Assembly: GCF_001641335.1 (NCBI RefSeq)
Contig: NZ_LVEM01000003.1
Span: forward strand, 81,443-145,442
Direction: 5' to 3'
DNA: 64,000 bases
From: Bradyrhizobium stylosanthis
GTDB lineage: Bacteria > Pseudomonadota > Alphaproteobacteria > Rhizobiales > Xanthobacteraceae
Shown one piece after another: positions 26,187-35,103 of the stretch. A program made the position numbers and the translations under genes. The notes below the pieces were generated by a model. It saw only the letters and a list, made by a program, of their open reading frames with translations, did no database searches and was not told the DNA's origin. Every line of letters begins with the position of its first letter. Within the stretch, counting starts at the first letter, position 1.

Positions 26187-27200
26187 ATGACTGTGCTAGT
26201 CACCGGCGGCGCCGGTTATATCGGAAGCCATACGGTCCTGGCGCTGGCGGAAGCCGGCGAGGACGTCGTCGTGATCGACGATCTGTCGACCGGTTTCTCG
26301 GCCTATCTTCCCGAGGGCGTGCCGCTGTTCATTGGCGATGCCGGCGACGAGAACCTGCTCGAGGGTGTGATCGCCCAGCACAACATCGAAAGCATCATCC
26401 ATTTCGCGGGCTCCGTGGTCGTGCCGGATTCGATGCGCGATCCGCTCGGCTACTACCGCAACAATTTCACCACCGCACGCAACCTGCTCAACGTCGCGGT
26501 CAAGCGCGGCATCGGCCGCTTCATCTTCTCCTCGACCGCCGCGGTGTACGGCAATCCGGACCAGGTGCCGGTGCCCGAGCACGCGCCGACGCGGCCGCTG
26601 TCGCCTTACGGCTCCTCGAAGCTGATGACCGAGATCATGCTGCACGACGTCGCCGCCGCCTACGGCATGCAGTACGTCACCTTGCGCTATTTCAACGTCG
26701 CGGGCGCCGATCCGCAGGCGCGCATCGGGCTCGCCACGGTCGGCGCGACGCATCTGCTCAAGATCGCGGTCGAAGCCGCCACCGGCCAGCGTGCCAAGAT
26801 CGACGTGTTCGGCACCGACTATCCGACCCAGGACGGCAGCTGCATCCGCGACTTCATCCACGTCACGGACCTCTCGCAGGCCCATCGCTCGGCGCTCGCC
26901 TATTTGCGCAATGGCGGCGCCTCGACAACGCTGAACTGCGGCTACGGCCGCGGCTATTCGGTGCTGGAGACCATCGACGCCGTGCGGCGGGTTTCGGGGC
27001 GCAGCTTCGCGGTCCAGTACGCCCCGCGCCGGCCCGGCGACATCATGACCATGGTCGCCGACACCAGCCGCATCCGCGGCCTGCTCGACTGGAAACCGCA
27101 ATACGACGACCTCGAGACCATCGCAGCCCATGCGCTGGCCTGGGAGGACAAGCTGTTCCGCGAACGCCATGGCGAGCTCCGCCACGCCGCCTCGGCCTAG
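26187..27200 (+). CDS. galE: UDP-glucose 4-epimerase
   Basis: This 337-residue SDR epimerase interconverts UDP-glucose and UDP-galactose. It has TGGAGYIGSHTVLAL at residue 6, HFAGSVVVPDS, YGSSKLMTE (YxxxK), and RYFNVAGADP. The C-terminal GRGYSVLE and RRPGDI motifs are typical of GalE. The start is ATG 26187. It is divergent from the LpcC-like gene across 126 bases. UDP-galactose or UDP-galacturonate precursors made here would serve LPS and exopolysaccharide. Confidence 0.92.
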   Translation: MTVLVTGGAGYIGSHTVLALAEAGEDVVVIDDLSTGFSAYLPEGVPLFIGDAGDENLLEGVIAQHNIESIIHFAGSVVVPDSMRDPLGYYRNNFTTARNLLNVAVKRGIGRFIFSSTAAVYGNPDQVPVPEHAPTRPLSPYGSSKLMTEIMLHDVAAAYGMQYVTLRYFNVAGADPQARIGLATVGATHLLKIAVEAATGQRAKIDVFGTDYPTQDGSCIRDFIHVTDLSQAHRSALAYLRNGGASTTLNCGYGRGYSVLETIDAVRRVSGRSFAVQYAPRRPGDIMTMVADTSRIRGLLDWKPQYDDLETIAAHALAWEDKLFRERHGELRHAASA

Positions 27201-27214
27201 AATCGTCCCCAGCG

Positions 27215-27254
27215 CAAGCCCTTAATTGGGCTTGAAAAACCCCGCTTGAGCGGG
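27215..27254. other. two hairpins downstream of galE
   Basis: CAAGCCC-TTAATT-GGGCTTG (27215-27234) is a perfect 7-bp stem, and a CCGCT/AGCGG stem follows at once. The tract between them is A-rich rather than T-rich on the plus strand, so termination of galE is possible but not certain. Confidence 0.4.
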
Positions 27255-27320
27255 CACAGAGGCCCATCGATCCCTGACGCGCGGGCAGGCTTTTAAGCCT
27301 GAGCCGTCAATGGACACCGG

Positions 27321-29123
27321 ATGGCTCAGTTTCCAAAGAAAATCACCGACGACCCCTATGCGGCAGCGGTCCTGATTCGCCGCCTCGTCACCGAACAGGG
27401 CGTCGTCTACTGGCGGCGCTACCTCGTCGCCTTCGCGCTGATGGCGCTCGCTGCGGGCTCGACTGCCGGCGCGACCTATGTGCTCGGCCAGGTCATCAAC
27501 CAGGCCTATGTCGACAAGAACATCCCGGGCATCGCGATGTTCTCCGGGATCACGGTGGTGCTGCTCTTCATCAAGGGCGTCGCGACCTACGGCCACATGG
27601 TGATCCTGACCAAGATCTCCAACACCATCCTCGCCACCAACCAGCGCCAGCTGTTCGCGAAGCTGATGCGCGAGAGCGTCGGCTTCTTCTCCGAGCGTCA
27701 TTCGTCCGAGTTCCTGGCGCGGCTGACGGCCGGCGCCAAATCCATCACCGACGTGCTCAACATGCTGGTCAACGCCATCGGCCGTGACCTGTTGATGCTG
27801 CTCGCGATGATCGGCGTGATGGTGTGGCAGGACCCGCTGATGTCGTTCATCGGCCTCGTCGCTGTGCCGCCGGCGATGCTGGTGCTGCGCAAGCTGGTCA
27901 AGCGCATCAAGGGCCTCGCCTTCAACCAGTTCACCGGCACCGCCGACATCATGGAGACGATGCAGGAATCGCTGCAGGGCATCCGCACCGTCAAGGCGTT
28001 CACGCTCGAAGAGACCATGCAGAAGCGCATCGACGAGAACATCGCGATCGTCGAGCGCAACGCCAACAAGATGGCCCGCGTCGCCAACCGCTCCAATCCG
28101 CTGATGGAGATGCTCGGTGGCTTCGCCGTCGCCGGCTGCCTGATGTACGGCGGGTACGCCGTGGTCGCGCTCAACGCCACGCCCGGCGCGTTCTTCTCGT
28201 TCATGACCGCGTTCCTGATGGCGACCGAGCCGGCCAAGCGGCTGGCGCGGCTCAACATCGACCTCAACAGCCAGCTCGTCGGCGCCCGCATGCTGCTCGA
28301 GATCATCGACAGCCCGGCGAGCGAGCGGTCAGACGACGACAAGCCGGCGCTGAAGCTCTCCGACGCCCGGATCGAGCTGCGCGATGTCAGCTTCTCCTAT
28401 CGTGCCAACGAGACCATCCTCAACCGCATGAGCTTCGTCGCCGAGCCCGGCAAGGTCACCGCGCTGGTCGGCCCGTCCGGCGGCGGCAAGTCGACCGTGC
28501 TGGCGCTGCTGCTTCGGTTCTACGAGGTGACGCAGGGCGACATCGTGATCGACGGCCAGTCGATCGGCGCGATCTCGCGCAAATCGCTGCGCGCCCAGAC
28601 CGCCTATGTCGGCCAGGACGTCTATCTGTTCCGCGACACCATCCGGAACAACATCGCCTTCGGCAAGCCGGGCGCGAGCGAGGACGAGATCATCGAGGCC
28701 GCCAAGGCGGCCTGCGCGCACGATTTCATTGCGGGCTTCCCGCTCGGCTACGACACGCCGGTCGGCGAGCACGGCACGCAACTCTCCGGCGGCCAGCGCC
28801 AGCGCATTGCGGTGGCGCGCGCGCTGCTCAAGAACGCGCCGATCATCCTGCTCGATGAGGCCACCGCCGCGCTCGACTCGGAGTCCGAGCGGCAGGTGCA
28901 GGAGGCGATCGAGCATCTCTGCCAGAACCGCACCACCATCGTGATCGCGCACCGCCTGCACACCATCATGCACGCCGACGCCATCCTGGTGGTCGAGGGC
29001 GGCGAGATCGTCGAGCAGGGCCGCCACGACGAGTTGCTGCGCCGCTCCGGCCGCTACGCCTCGTTCTTCCGCCTGCAACATCGCGACGCCGGCACTCTGG
29101 CGCCGATCAGCGCAACCGCATAG
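27321..29123 (+). CDS. MsbA-like ABC exporter (fused permease/ATPase)
   Basis: This 600-residue half-transporter has six membrane helices (about 30-320) followed by a nucleotide-binding domain. The ATPase motifs are Walker A GPSGGGKST, signature LSGGQRQR, Walker B IILLDEATAALD and the H-loop IAHRLHT. The architecture and the nearby LPS genes favour lipid A-core (MsbA) or related lipid export, though ABC exporters of this type also carry peptides and drugs. The start is ATG 27321. It is followed 37 bases on by an unrelated hydrolase gene. Confidence 0.82.
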   Translation: MAQFPKKITDDPYAAAVLIRRLVTEQGVVYWRRYLVAFALMALAAGSTAGATYVLGQVINQAYVDKNIPGIAMFSGITVVLLFIKGVATYGHMVILTKISNTILATNQRQLFAKLMRESVGFFSERHSSEFLARLTAGAKSITDVLNMLVNAIGRDLLMLLAMIGVMVWQDPLMSFIGLVAVPPAMLVLRKLVKRIKGLAFNQFTGTADIMETMQESLQGIRTVKAFTLEETMQKRIDENIAIVERNANKMARVANRSNPLMEMLGGFAVAGCLMYGGYAVVALNATPGAFFSFMTAFLMATEPAKRLARLNIDLNSQLVGARMLLEIIDSPASERSDDDKPALKLSDARIELRDVSFSYRANETILNRMSFVAEPGKVTALVGPSGGGKSTVLALLLRFYEVTQGDIVIDGQSIGAISRKSLRAQTAYVGQDVYLFRDTIRNNIAFGKPGASEDEIIEAAKAACAHDFIAGFPLGYDTPVGEHGTQLSGGQRQRIAVARALLKNAPIILLDEATAALDSESERQVQEAIEHLCQNRTTIVIAHRLHTIMHADAILVVEGGEIVEQGRHDELLRRSGRYASFFRLQHRDAGTLAPISATA

Positions 29124-29160
29124 AGTTCCTTCACCCCACCAAGAGCAGCGAGACCGCTCC

Positions 29161-29862
29161 ATGAACGCCGCCTCCTACGTCATCCCGCTCCCGCCCCAGG
29201 CTTCGCTTCCCGTCGTCGGGGAGAGCGGCCGCTTTCCCGTGCGCCGCATCTGGTGCGTCGGCCGCAACTATCTCGAGCACATCCGCGAGATGGGCAATGA
29301 CGAGCGCGCCCCGCCGTTCTTCTTCGCCAAGCACGCCGACATGCTGGTGCCCGACGGCGCCACCATTCCCTATCCGCCGCTGACCAAGGACCTGCATCAC
29401 GAGGTCGAGCTGATCGTCGCGCTCAAGAGCGGCGGCCTCAACATTCCCGCCGAGAAGGCGCTCGACCATGTCTACGGCTATGCCGTCGGCATCGACCTCA
29501 CCCGCCGCGACCTCCAGATCGCCTCGCGCAAGAAGGAGCGTCCGTGGGAGATCGGCAAGTCGTTCGACGGCTCCGCGCCCGCCTCCGCGGTGCAGCCGGC
29601 CTCGAAGATCGGCCACCCCACGAAGGGCAAGATCTGGCTCACGGTCAACGGCAAGGAAGCCCAGACGGGCGATCTCGAGCAGATGATCTGGAACGTGCCG
29701 GAGACGATCTGGCAGCTCTCCCAGCAGGTGAAGCTCGCCGCCGGCGACATCATCATGACGGGCACGCCGGCCGGCGTGTCGCAGCTGCAGCCCGGCGACA
29801 AGCTCGAATGCGGCGTCGACGGCGTCGGCACGCTGAAGGTCAGCATCGGCCAGCCCGAGTAG
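29161..29862 (+). CDS. fumarylacetoacetate hydrolase family protein
   Basis: This 233-residue FAH-fold enzyme is of the FAHD1/fumarylpyruvate-hydrolase type. It has RIWCVGRNYLEHIREMG near residue 30, the metal-binding HHEVELIVAL (ExE) near residue 80, YAVGIDLTRRDLQ, and GDIIMTGTPAGV near the end. It cleaves or decarboxylates beta-diketo acids in aromatic or central catabolism; the precise substrate is open. A clear terminator follows the stop by 23 bases. Confidence 0.88.
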   Translation: MNAASYVIPLPPQASLPVVGESGRFPVRRIWCVGRNYLEHIREMGNDERAPPFFFAKHADMLVPDGATIPYPPLTKDLHHEVELIVALKSGGLNIPAEKALDHVYGYAVGIDLTRRDLQIASRKKERPWEIGKSFDGSAPASAVQPASKIGHPTKGKIWLTVNGKEAQTGDLEQMIWNVPETIWQLSQQVKLAAGDIIMTGTPAGVSQLQPGDKLECGVDGVGTLKVSIGQPE

Positions 29863-29884
29863 GCTCCGCGACATATCGAAATCG

Positions 29885-29913
29885 AAAGGCCCCAGACACG
29901 TCCGGGGCCTTTT
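29885..29913 (+). terminator. rho-independent terminator
   Basis: GGCCCC (29888-29893) pairs with GGGGCC (29904-29909), flanked by AAA and TTTT. It ends the hydrolase transcript. Because the A and T flanks are symmetrical it could also work for the convergent NTF2-like gene at 29929. Confidence 0.85.
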
Positions 29914-29928
29914 CTATTCCGGTCGCGT

Positions 29929-30399
29929 CTACCAGGCCTTCACCGGCCGGTTGGCGTGGCTCGCCTGCGGCACACCGCGATTGAGCGACATGTGCGAATG
30001 CACGCACAGCCAGCGATCGCCGTTCTTCGAAAAGATCATGGTCGCGCGGCCCGGGCGCGCAAACGCGCTGCCATCGGGGTGATAGCCCGTGCTGGTCCAT
30101 GGCGCGATCACCGTCGCCATCGTGCCGTCAGGTGAAGCCAAGACCGAGATCTGATCGAGGACGAAACGGAAGTCGCTCGTCTTCGGCCAGACGTTGTCCC
30201 ACTGTGTCGCGACCCATTGATCGAGCCCGGGGATGACATCGTTATGCGTGCCGAAGGCCAGCACATCAGGATGGAAGAGCGGCCGCGCCGAGGCATAGTC
30301 GACCTCGCGGACATAACCCGCAAAGGTTTCCAGCCACCCGCGGAAGAATTGCGCGATCTCGATGTTCGCAAGTGGCAAGGGCACCATTGCCTGCTCCAT
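29929..30399 (-). CDS. SnoaL/NTF2-like (YybH family) protein
   Basis: This 156-residue protein has the cystatin-like NTF2 fold of the SnoaL/ketosteroid-isomerase superfamily. It shows a DYASARPLFHPDVLAFGTHN segment, a central WTSTGYHPDGSAF strand pair, and a C-terminal ATMIFSKNGDRWLCVHSHMSL that is typical of the YybH/SgcJ group. The substrate is unknown. The start is ATG 30399, with ATG 30387 as an alternative. It is divergent from an Spy-like gene and convergent with the hydrolase gene. Confidence 0.7.
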   Translation of the reverse strand: MEQAMVPLPLANIEIAQFFRGWLETFAGYVREVDYASARPLFHPDVLAFGTHNDVIPGLDQWVATQWDNVWPKTSDFRFVLDQISVLASPDGTMATVIAPWTSTGYHPDGSAFARPGRATMIFSKNGDRWLCVHSHMSLNRGVPQASHANRPVKAW

Positions 30400-30515
30400 G
30401 TCTGGCTATCCGATCAAGGCAATCCTGTTGCCACGGCACGAACCATCCAGCAAGATATGAGAGCGCCGGTGAAGATCGAACGACGAACCGGCGCTGATGT
30501 CATGGAGCCAGTCTC

Positions 30516-31058
30516 ATGAGACGCCTTGTCCTGCTTGCGGCCATGCTTATCGTCACCTGCAGCGCTGCCGGCGCACAGTCGGGCCAGCCTTATGCCGGCA
30601 TGGAGCAGCGCTCCATCAAGGCTCTGTCGCATCAACAGATCGACGATCTCCGGACTGGACGCGGCATGGGCCTGGCACTTGCCGCTGAACTCAATGGCTA
30701 CCCGGGCCCGAGCCACGTGCTTGAGCTCGGCGACCGCCTTGAGCTGACACCGGATCAACGCGTTCAGGTCCAGCGCCTATTCGATGCCATGAAGGAAGAG
30801 GCGATCCCGCTGGGCCACAAGCTGGTCGAGCAGGAAATGGAGCTGGACCGGCTGTTCTCGGCCCGCGTCGTCACATCGGAGTCGCTCAGGGCGACCATTG
30901 CCGCCATTTCCGAAACCCAAGCTCGGCTTCGTGAGGGCCATCTCAAGTATCATCTGTCGACCGCAGTCTTGCTCAGCCAGAGCCAGACGCAGCGATATGC
31001 GGAGCTGCGAGGCTATTTGCGCCCCGACAGCTCCGAAGGACACAAGCACCGTCACTAG
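30516..31058 (+). CDS. Spy/CpxP-like periplasmic protein
   Basis: This 180-residue secreted protein has a signal peptide (about 1-20, ending SAAGA-Q), a helical body with the LTPDQ (LTxxQ) motif of the Spy/CpxP/ZraP superfamily, and a His-rich C terminus (HKHRH) that may bind metal. Such proteins act as periplasmic chaperones or metal sensors. The stop is two bases before the TauE/SafE gene, so the two are co-transcribed. This suggests envelope or metal/sulfur stress, but the inducing signal is unknown. Confidence 0.7.
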   Translation: MRRLVLLAAMLIVTCSAAGAQSGQPYAGMEQRSIKALSHQQIDDLRTGRGMGLALAAELNGYPGPSHVLELGDRLELTPDQRVQVQRLFDAMKEEAIPLGHKLVEQEMELDRLFSARVVTSESLRATIAAISETQARLREGHLKYHLSTAVLLSQSQTQRYAELRGYLRPDSSEGHKHRH

Positions 31059-31060
31059 CA

Positions 31061-31786
31061 ATGCTGACGGTCTGCTTCGCTGTCGTCTCGCTTCTCTATG
31101 CGACGGTCGGACAAGCCGGCGGCACGGCATTTCTTGCCTTGATGGCCTTTGCCTCGTTTCCTCCAAACGAGATGCGGCCAACGGCTTTGCTGCTGAATAT
31201 CGTCGCAGCCACTTATTCCACGTGGCTGTTCAATCGCGGCCGCCATATCGACTGGGTGAAGCTCAAGCCGCTTCTGGTCGCCTCACTGCCGACCACCCTG
31301 CTCGGCGCATCCATTGTGCTCAACGACGACATCTACCACACACTGACGGGGCTCGTGCTCCTGCTTGCAGCGGTCGTCCTGATCATGGGGCGGAGCGACG
31401 GCACTGCGCCCGATCACGTCACGCCGCTGTGGGCCGCTACATGCACGGGCGCCGGTGTCGGTTTCATCTCCGGGCTCACCGGCGTCGGTGGCGGCGTCTT
31501 TCTCGCCCCCATCCTGGTCGGAATGCGCTGGGCCTCGCCCAGACAGACGGCGGCACTCTCCGCGCCATTCATCCTCGGCAATTCCACTGTTGGCTTGCTC
31601 GGCACGCTCTATGTGGGACAGGTGCCATCGCCCCAGACCTGGCTCTATGCCTTGAGTGCACTGGCGGGCGCGATGATCGGGACCACGATTGGCCTGCGAT
31701 GGTTTTCGCAGGCGGCAACGCGTTACATCCTCGCCGCCGTTCTCGGCTCTGCCGGCGTTCAACTCGTGGCGTTCGCAGCCAGATGA
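31061..31786 (+). CDS. sulfite exporter TauE/SafE family protein
   Basis: This 241-residue membrane protein has eight predicted helices in two repeats. Each repeat starts with a glycine-rich TauE/SafE motif: ATVGQAGGTAFLALM (about 14-28) and GFISGLTGVGGGVFLAPIL (about 134-152). The family exports sulfite, sulfoacetate or other small organosulfur anions. It is encoded two bases after the Spy-like gene. The start is ATG 31061. Confidence 0.85.
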   Translation: MLTVCFAVVSLLYATVGQAGGTAFLALMAFASFPPNEMRPTALLLNIVAATYSTWLFNRGRHIDWVKLKPLLVASLPTTLLGASIVLNDDIYHTLTGLVLLLAAVVLIMGRSDGTAPDHVTPLWAATCTGAGVGFISGLTGVGGGVFLAPILVGMRWASPRQTAALSAPFILGNSTVGLLGTLYVGQVPSPQTWLYALSALAGAMIGTTIGLRWFSQAATRYILAAVLGSAGVQLVAFAAR

Positions 31787-31824
31787 TGCTGGGCGTCGTC
31801 GGGGGATTCGGCGTCAGCGCCGTA

Positions 31825-31847
31825 GCCCGGATGAAGCGCAACGCAAC
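31825..31847. repeat. short dispersed repeat (gtagcccggatg type), copy 2
   Basis: This plus-strand CGTAGCCCGGATGAAGCGCA is nearly the same as the unit on the minus strand at 1594-1620. It lies in the 89-base gap between two convergent genes, a usual place for such elements. Confidence 0.5.
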
Positions 31848-31875
31848 ACAAGCTAGGCTCTTCGCCGATCCGCAC

Positions 31876-32805
31876 CTACTTCAGCGCCGAAAACACGATC
31901 AGCCCAAGAACCAGCGCCGTCAGCGAGTATTTCAGCGTGTAGTAAACGTTGCGGTTCCACTCCTTGACCTTGCGGCTGCCGAGATGGATCTCGTAGAGCT
32001 TGCCGAACACCTTGTTGAGCACGCCGACACTCTCGCCCTCGACGTTCTGGGTCGCCGACGCCTTGACGATGTGGTGGCTGACCCAGCGGTTGATCGCGGT
32101 CATGAAGCCGAACTTCATCGGACGCTCGACGTCGCAGAACAGGATGATGCGGTTGACGTCGGTCTGGTTCTCGGCGCTGTGGATGAAGGTCTCGTCGAAC
32201 ATGAAGGCCTCGCCATCGCGCCAGACGCATTCGACGCCGTCGACGAGGATGCGGCACTTGTTCGAGTTCGGCGTGACGAGGCCGAGATGGTAGCGCAGCG
32301 AACCGGCGAAGGGATCGCGGTGCGCACCGAGCTTGCCGCCCGGCGGCAGCATCGCGAACATCGCGCCGTGCACGCTCGGGATCGACTTGAGCAGCTCCAC
32401 CGTCTTCGGGCACAGCGTGTTCGCCGACGGCAGGAAGTCGTCGTACCATTTCAGGTAAAACCGCTTCCAGCCGCTCTTGAAGAACGAGTAGAAGCCCCAG
32501 TCGTTGTTCTTGGCGGCCGCGCGGATGAAACCTTCGTCGAACAGGCGCACGGCCTCGTCGCGGATGGTCTCCCAGTTCTCGCTGAGCGGCTTGAGCTCCG
32601 GAAACTGATCGACCGAGATCACCGGCTTGTTCGGCACAGCCGAGCCCGCATACATCAGCACGTTGTAGGGTGCGAGATAGGTCGAGTGATCGCCAAGCTG
32701 GCGCGCGAAGCGCAGCCGCTGCTTGCCGCGGAAGTGAACGTAAATCGTCGAGGCCGCAAGCACGTACAGAATGACGAGTTGCGGCGCAAAAAGCTGTTTC
32801 AGCAT
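31876..32805 (-). CDS. lpxO: aspartyl/asparaginyl beta-hydroxylase family, LpxO-like
   Basis: This 309-residue Fe(II)/2-oxoglutarate dioxygenase has a hydrophobic N-terminal span (about 5-24) and a C-terminal span (about 290-306), which fits a membrane enzyme. Iron ligands H162 and D164 (AHRDPF) and H209 (FIHSAEN) are visible, and R219 is placed for 2-oxoglutarate. The length and double anchor match LpxO, which 2-hydroxylates lipid A acyl chains. In a window full of lipid A and core genes that role is likely, but protein hydroxylation cannot be excluded. Confidence 0.75.
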   Translation of the reverse strand: MLKQLFAPQLVILYVLAASTIYVHFRGKQRLRFARQLGDHSTYLAPYNVLMYAGSAVPNKPVISVDQFPELKPLSENWETIRDEAVRLFDEGFIRAAAKNNDWGFYSFFKSGWKRFYLKWYDDFLPSANTLCPKTVELLKSIPSVHGAMFAMLPPGGKLGAHRDPFAGSLRYHLGLVTPNSNKCRILVDGVECVWRDGEAFMFDETFIHSAENQTDVNRIILFCDVERPMKFGFMTAINRWVSHHIVKASATQNVEGESVGVLNKVFGKLYEIHLGSRKVKEWNRNVYYTLKYSLTALVLGLIVFSALK

Positions 32806-32948
32806 TTCCCCAATCCCAAGTGACCCAGCCGGGGTGTCGTGTAACCCGGCCCGACCCCACCGGGCAAGATATCACCGGTGGGTTGTGGTCACGCTCAGGA
32901 GAGCGGAGGGGATGGAACCTGGAGCGAAACGGACCGAAACGAGCCGAA

Positions 32949-33104
32949 TCACGTCCGGGACAGCGCCTGCAGGCCCTTGAAGGTCAGGCGCTTGGGGTCG
33001 GTGACGCCGGCGAGATAGAGCTGGCGGATAAAGGCGACGACAGCGCTTCGGTCGCAATCGGTCAGCGCGACGACGGCGTCGACCGCGATCTTCTGGGCTT
33101 CCAT
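32949..33104 (-). CDS. hypothetical 51-residue protein
   Basis: This is a short open frame with a strong GAGGTGAG ribosome site five bases before ATG 33104. The product begins MEAQKIAVDAVVALTDCDR and ends GLQALSRT; it looks like a compact helical domain. Codon choice is typical of the window. No family was recognised. It sits alone between the LpxO-like gene and the LysR gene. Confidence 0.6.
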   Translation of the reverse strand: MEAQKIAVDAVVALTDCDRSAVVAFIRQLYLAGVTDPKRLTFKGLQALSRT

Positions 33105-33250
33105 TGGGCTCACCTCGGCCTTGCGAGTAACCCCGGCCGAGACAGGCTAGGACTCATCGGTTAAGCCGACCTTAACCGTTTGGGAACCATCGCCGATTCA
33201 GGCAGCCCACCGTATACGCGAAACAACGCATTGCGGGCGCGCGAAGCGGC

Positions 33251-34174
33251 TCAAGCTGCGCCGATGCTCTTCTTCAGCAGTGCAAACTGCTTCTTCAGCC
33301 GGGGTACGGCGAAATCGGTGAAAGCGCGCACCTTGGGCACCGACAGCCGGCCCTGCGGGCAGATCAGATGCGCCGGCATCTCCGGATCCTCGTCGTCCGC
33401 CAGCACGATCTCGAGCTCGCCGCGCCCGACCTGCTCGGCCACCTGGTACGAATACATCCGCGCCACGCCACGCCCGGCGACGGCAGAGGCCACCGCCGCA
33501 TAGGTGCTGTTGACGAGGAGCCGCGGGGTGAACTGGACCGAGCGCGGCGCCGACGAGCCCGGCTGCGGCGCAAAGGTCCAGGAATTGGGCAGATGCGCCA
33601 TCGCCACGATCTGGTGCTTGGCGAGATCGCCGGGCTCGGTGATGCGCGGGTGCTGCTTCAGATAGCGGGGCGCGGCCACCACGACGCGGCTGATCGCGCC
33701 GACCCGCATGGCCACCATGGCTGAATCCGCCAAAGGGCCGATCCGCAGCGCGACATCGACGCCCTCCTCGATCAGATTGACCGCGCGGTCGAACAGCAGA
33801 AGCTTGGCCGACACGGTCGGGTACGCGTCGAGAAACGCATCGAGGATCGGACGCAACACCATCTCGCCCGAGACCACGGGGGCGGTGATCGTGAGCAGGC
33901 CGCGCGGCGCCGTGCGCGGTCCGGCGGCGATGTCCTCGGCCTCCTCCAGCTCGGTGAGCACGCGGCGGCAGATCGCGACATAGCGCTCGCCCTCCTCGCT
34001 CAGCTTGATCGAACGGGTGGTCCGGTGCAGCAGCTCGACGCCGACCCGCTCTTCCAGGAAGGCGATGGCACGGCTCACCGCCGCGGGCGAGCGGCCCAGC
34101 TTGCGTCCTGCCGCGGCGAGGCTGCCCTCGTCCACCGCAAGCACGAACACATTCATCGCATCCAGACGATCCAT
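33251..34174 (-). CDS. LysR family transcriptional regulator
   Basis: This 307-residue regulator begins MDRLDAMNVFVLAVDEGSLAAAGRKLGRS-type winged HTH (about 1-60), followed by the periplasmic-binding-like effector domain. It resembles the large group that represses or activates adjacent oxidoreductase or transporter genes. It is divergent from the SDR-tautomerase-MFS operon across 202 bases and is the obvious candidate regulator of it. The effector is unknown. Confidence 0.88.
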   Translation of the reverse strand: MDRLDAMNVFVLAVDEGSLAAAGRKLGRSPAAVSRAIAFLEERVGVELLHRTTRSIKLSEEGERYVAICRRVLTELEEAEDIAAGPRTAPRGLLTITAPVVSGEMVLRPILDAFLDAYPTVSAKLLLFDRAVNLIEEGVDVALRIGPLADSAMVAMRVGAISRVVVAAPRYLKQHPRITEPGDLAKHQIVAMAHLPNSWTFAPQPGSSAPRSVQFTPRLLVNSTYAAVASAVAGRGVARMYSYQVAEQVGRGELEIVLADDEDPEMPAHLICPQGRLSVPKVRAFTDFAVPRLKKQFALLKKSIGAA

Positions 34175-34376
34175 GCGAGCCCCGTCGCCCCCGAGATTTC
34201 AGCTGCAGGCTAGGCGCTCGCCGCCGCCGCGACAACCGCCGATCCGGCATTCGTTCGCGCCGCGAAAGAGTGTCTGCCGGACGGCGGATATTCGCAGCCG
34301 GGCCGCGGGGGCGTACCTCACACGGCAAGCCAGCCGCTGCTGGCGCAGGTTCTCAAGCCAACCACAGGAGCCCGTC

Positions 34377-35087
34377 ATGGGTATCGAGCAGAAGGTCGCC
34401 ATCATCACCGGTGCATCGCAGGGTATCGGCGCCACCCTGGTCCAGGGTTTTCGCGATCGCAACTATCGCGTCGTCGCTACGGCGCGCTCCATCAAGCCTT
34501 CGGGCGACGACGACGTCCTCGCCGTCCCCGGCGACATCGCCGACCGGTCCACCGCAGAGCGTGTGGTGTCGCAGGCGATCGCCCGCTTCGGCCGGGTCGA
34601 CACGCTGGTCAACAATGCCGGCATCTTCGTCGCGAAGCCGTTCACGCAGTACACGGCCGAGGATTACGCCGCGGTGATGGGGACCAACGTCGCGGGCTTC
34701 TTCAACATCACCCAGCTCGCGATCGCCGAGATGGAGAAGCAGGGATCCGGTCACGTCGTGCAGATCACGACCACGCTGGTCGACCACGCCAATTCCAACG
34801 TGCCGTCAGTGCTGGCCTCGGTGAGCAAGGGCGGGCTGAACGCCGCGACGAGATCGCTCGCGATCGAATACGCCAGGCGCGGCATACGCGTGAATGCGGT
34901 GTCGCCCGGAATCATCAAGTCGCCGATGCACGCCGTGGCAACGCATGCCCAGTACGGCGCGATGCACCCGCTTGGCCGCATGGGCGAGATGTCCGACATC
35001 GTCGATGCCGTGCTCTATCTCGAGGGTGCTTCCTTCGTCACCGGCGAGATCCTGCATGTCGACGGCGGCCAGAGCGCCGGGCACTGA
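34377..35087 (+). CDS. SDR family oxidoreductase with altered active site
   Basis: This 236-residue classical SDR has the cofactor motif TGASQGIG at 11-18, NNAG at 79-82 and a C-terminal VSPGIIKSPMH. The active site is unusual. The lysine is present (K151, SVSKGGL), but the residue four before it, normally the catalytic tyrosine, is A147, and the usual serine is T132. It may be a subfamily with another proton donor, or a non-catalytic homologue. The start ATG 34377 has AGGAG upstream. It is the first gene of an operon with a tautomerase and an MFS transporter. Confidence 0.85.
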   Translation: MGIEQKVAIITGASQGIGATLVQGFRDRNYRVVATARSIKPSGDDDVLAVPGDIADRSTAERVVSQAIARFGRVDTLVNNAGIFVAKPFTQYTAEDYAAVMGTNVAGFFNITQLAIAEMEKQGSGHVVQITTTLVDHANSNVPSVLASVSKGGLNAATRSLAIEYARRGIRVNAVSPGIIKSPMHAVATHAQYGAMHPLGRMGEMSDIVDAVLYLEGASFVTGEILHVDGGQSAGH

Positions 35088-35103
35088 TCCGAGGAGATCC
35101 ACG

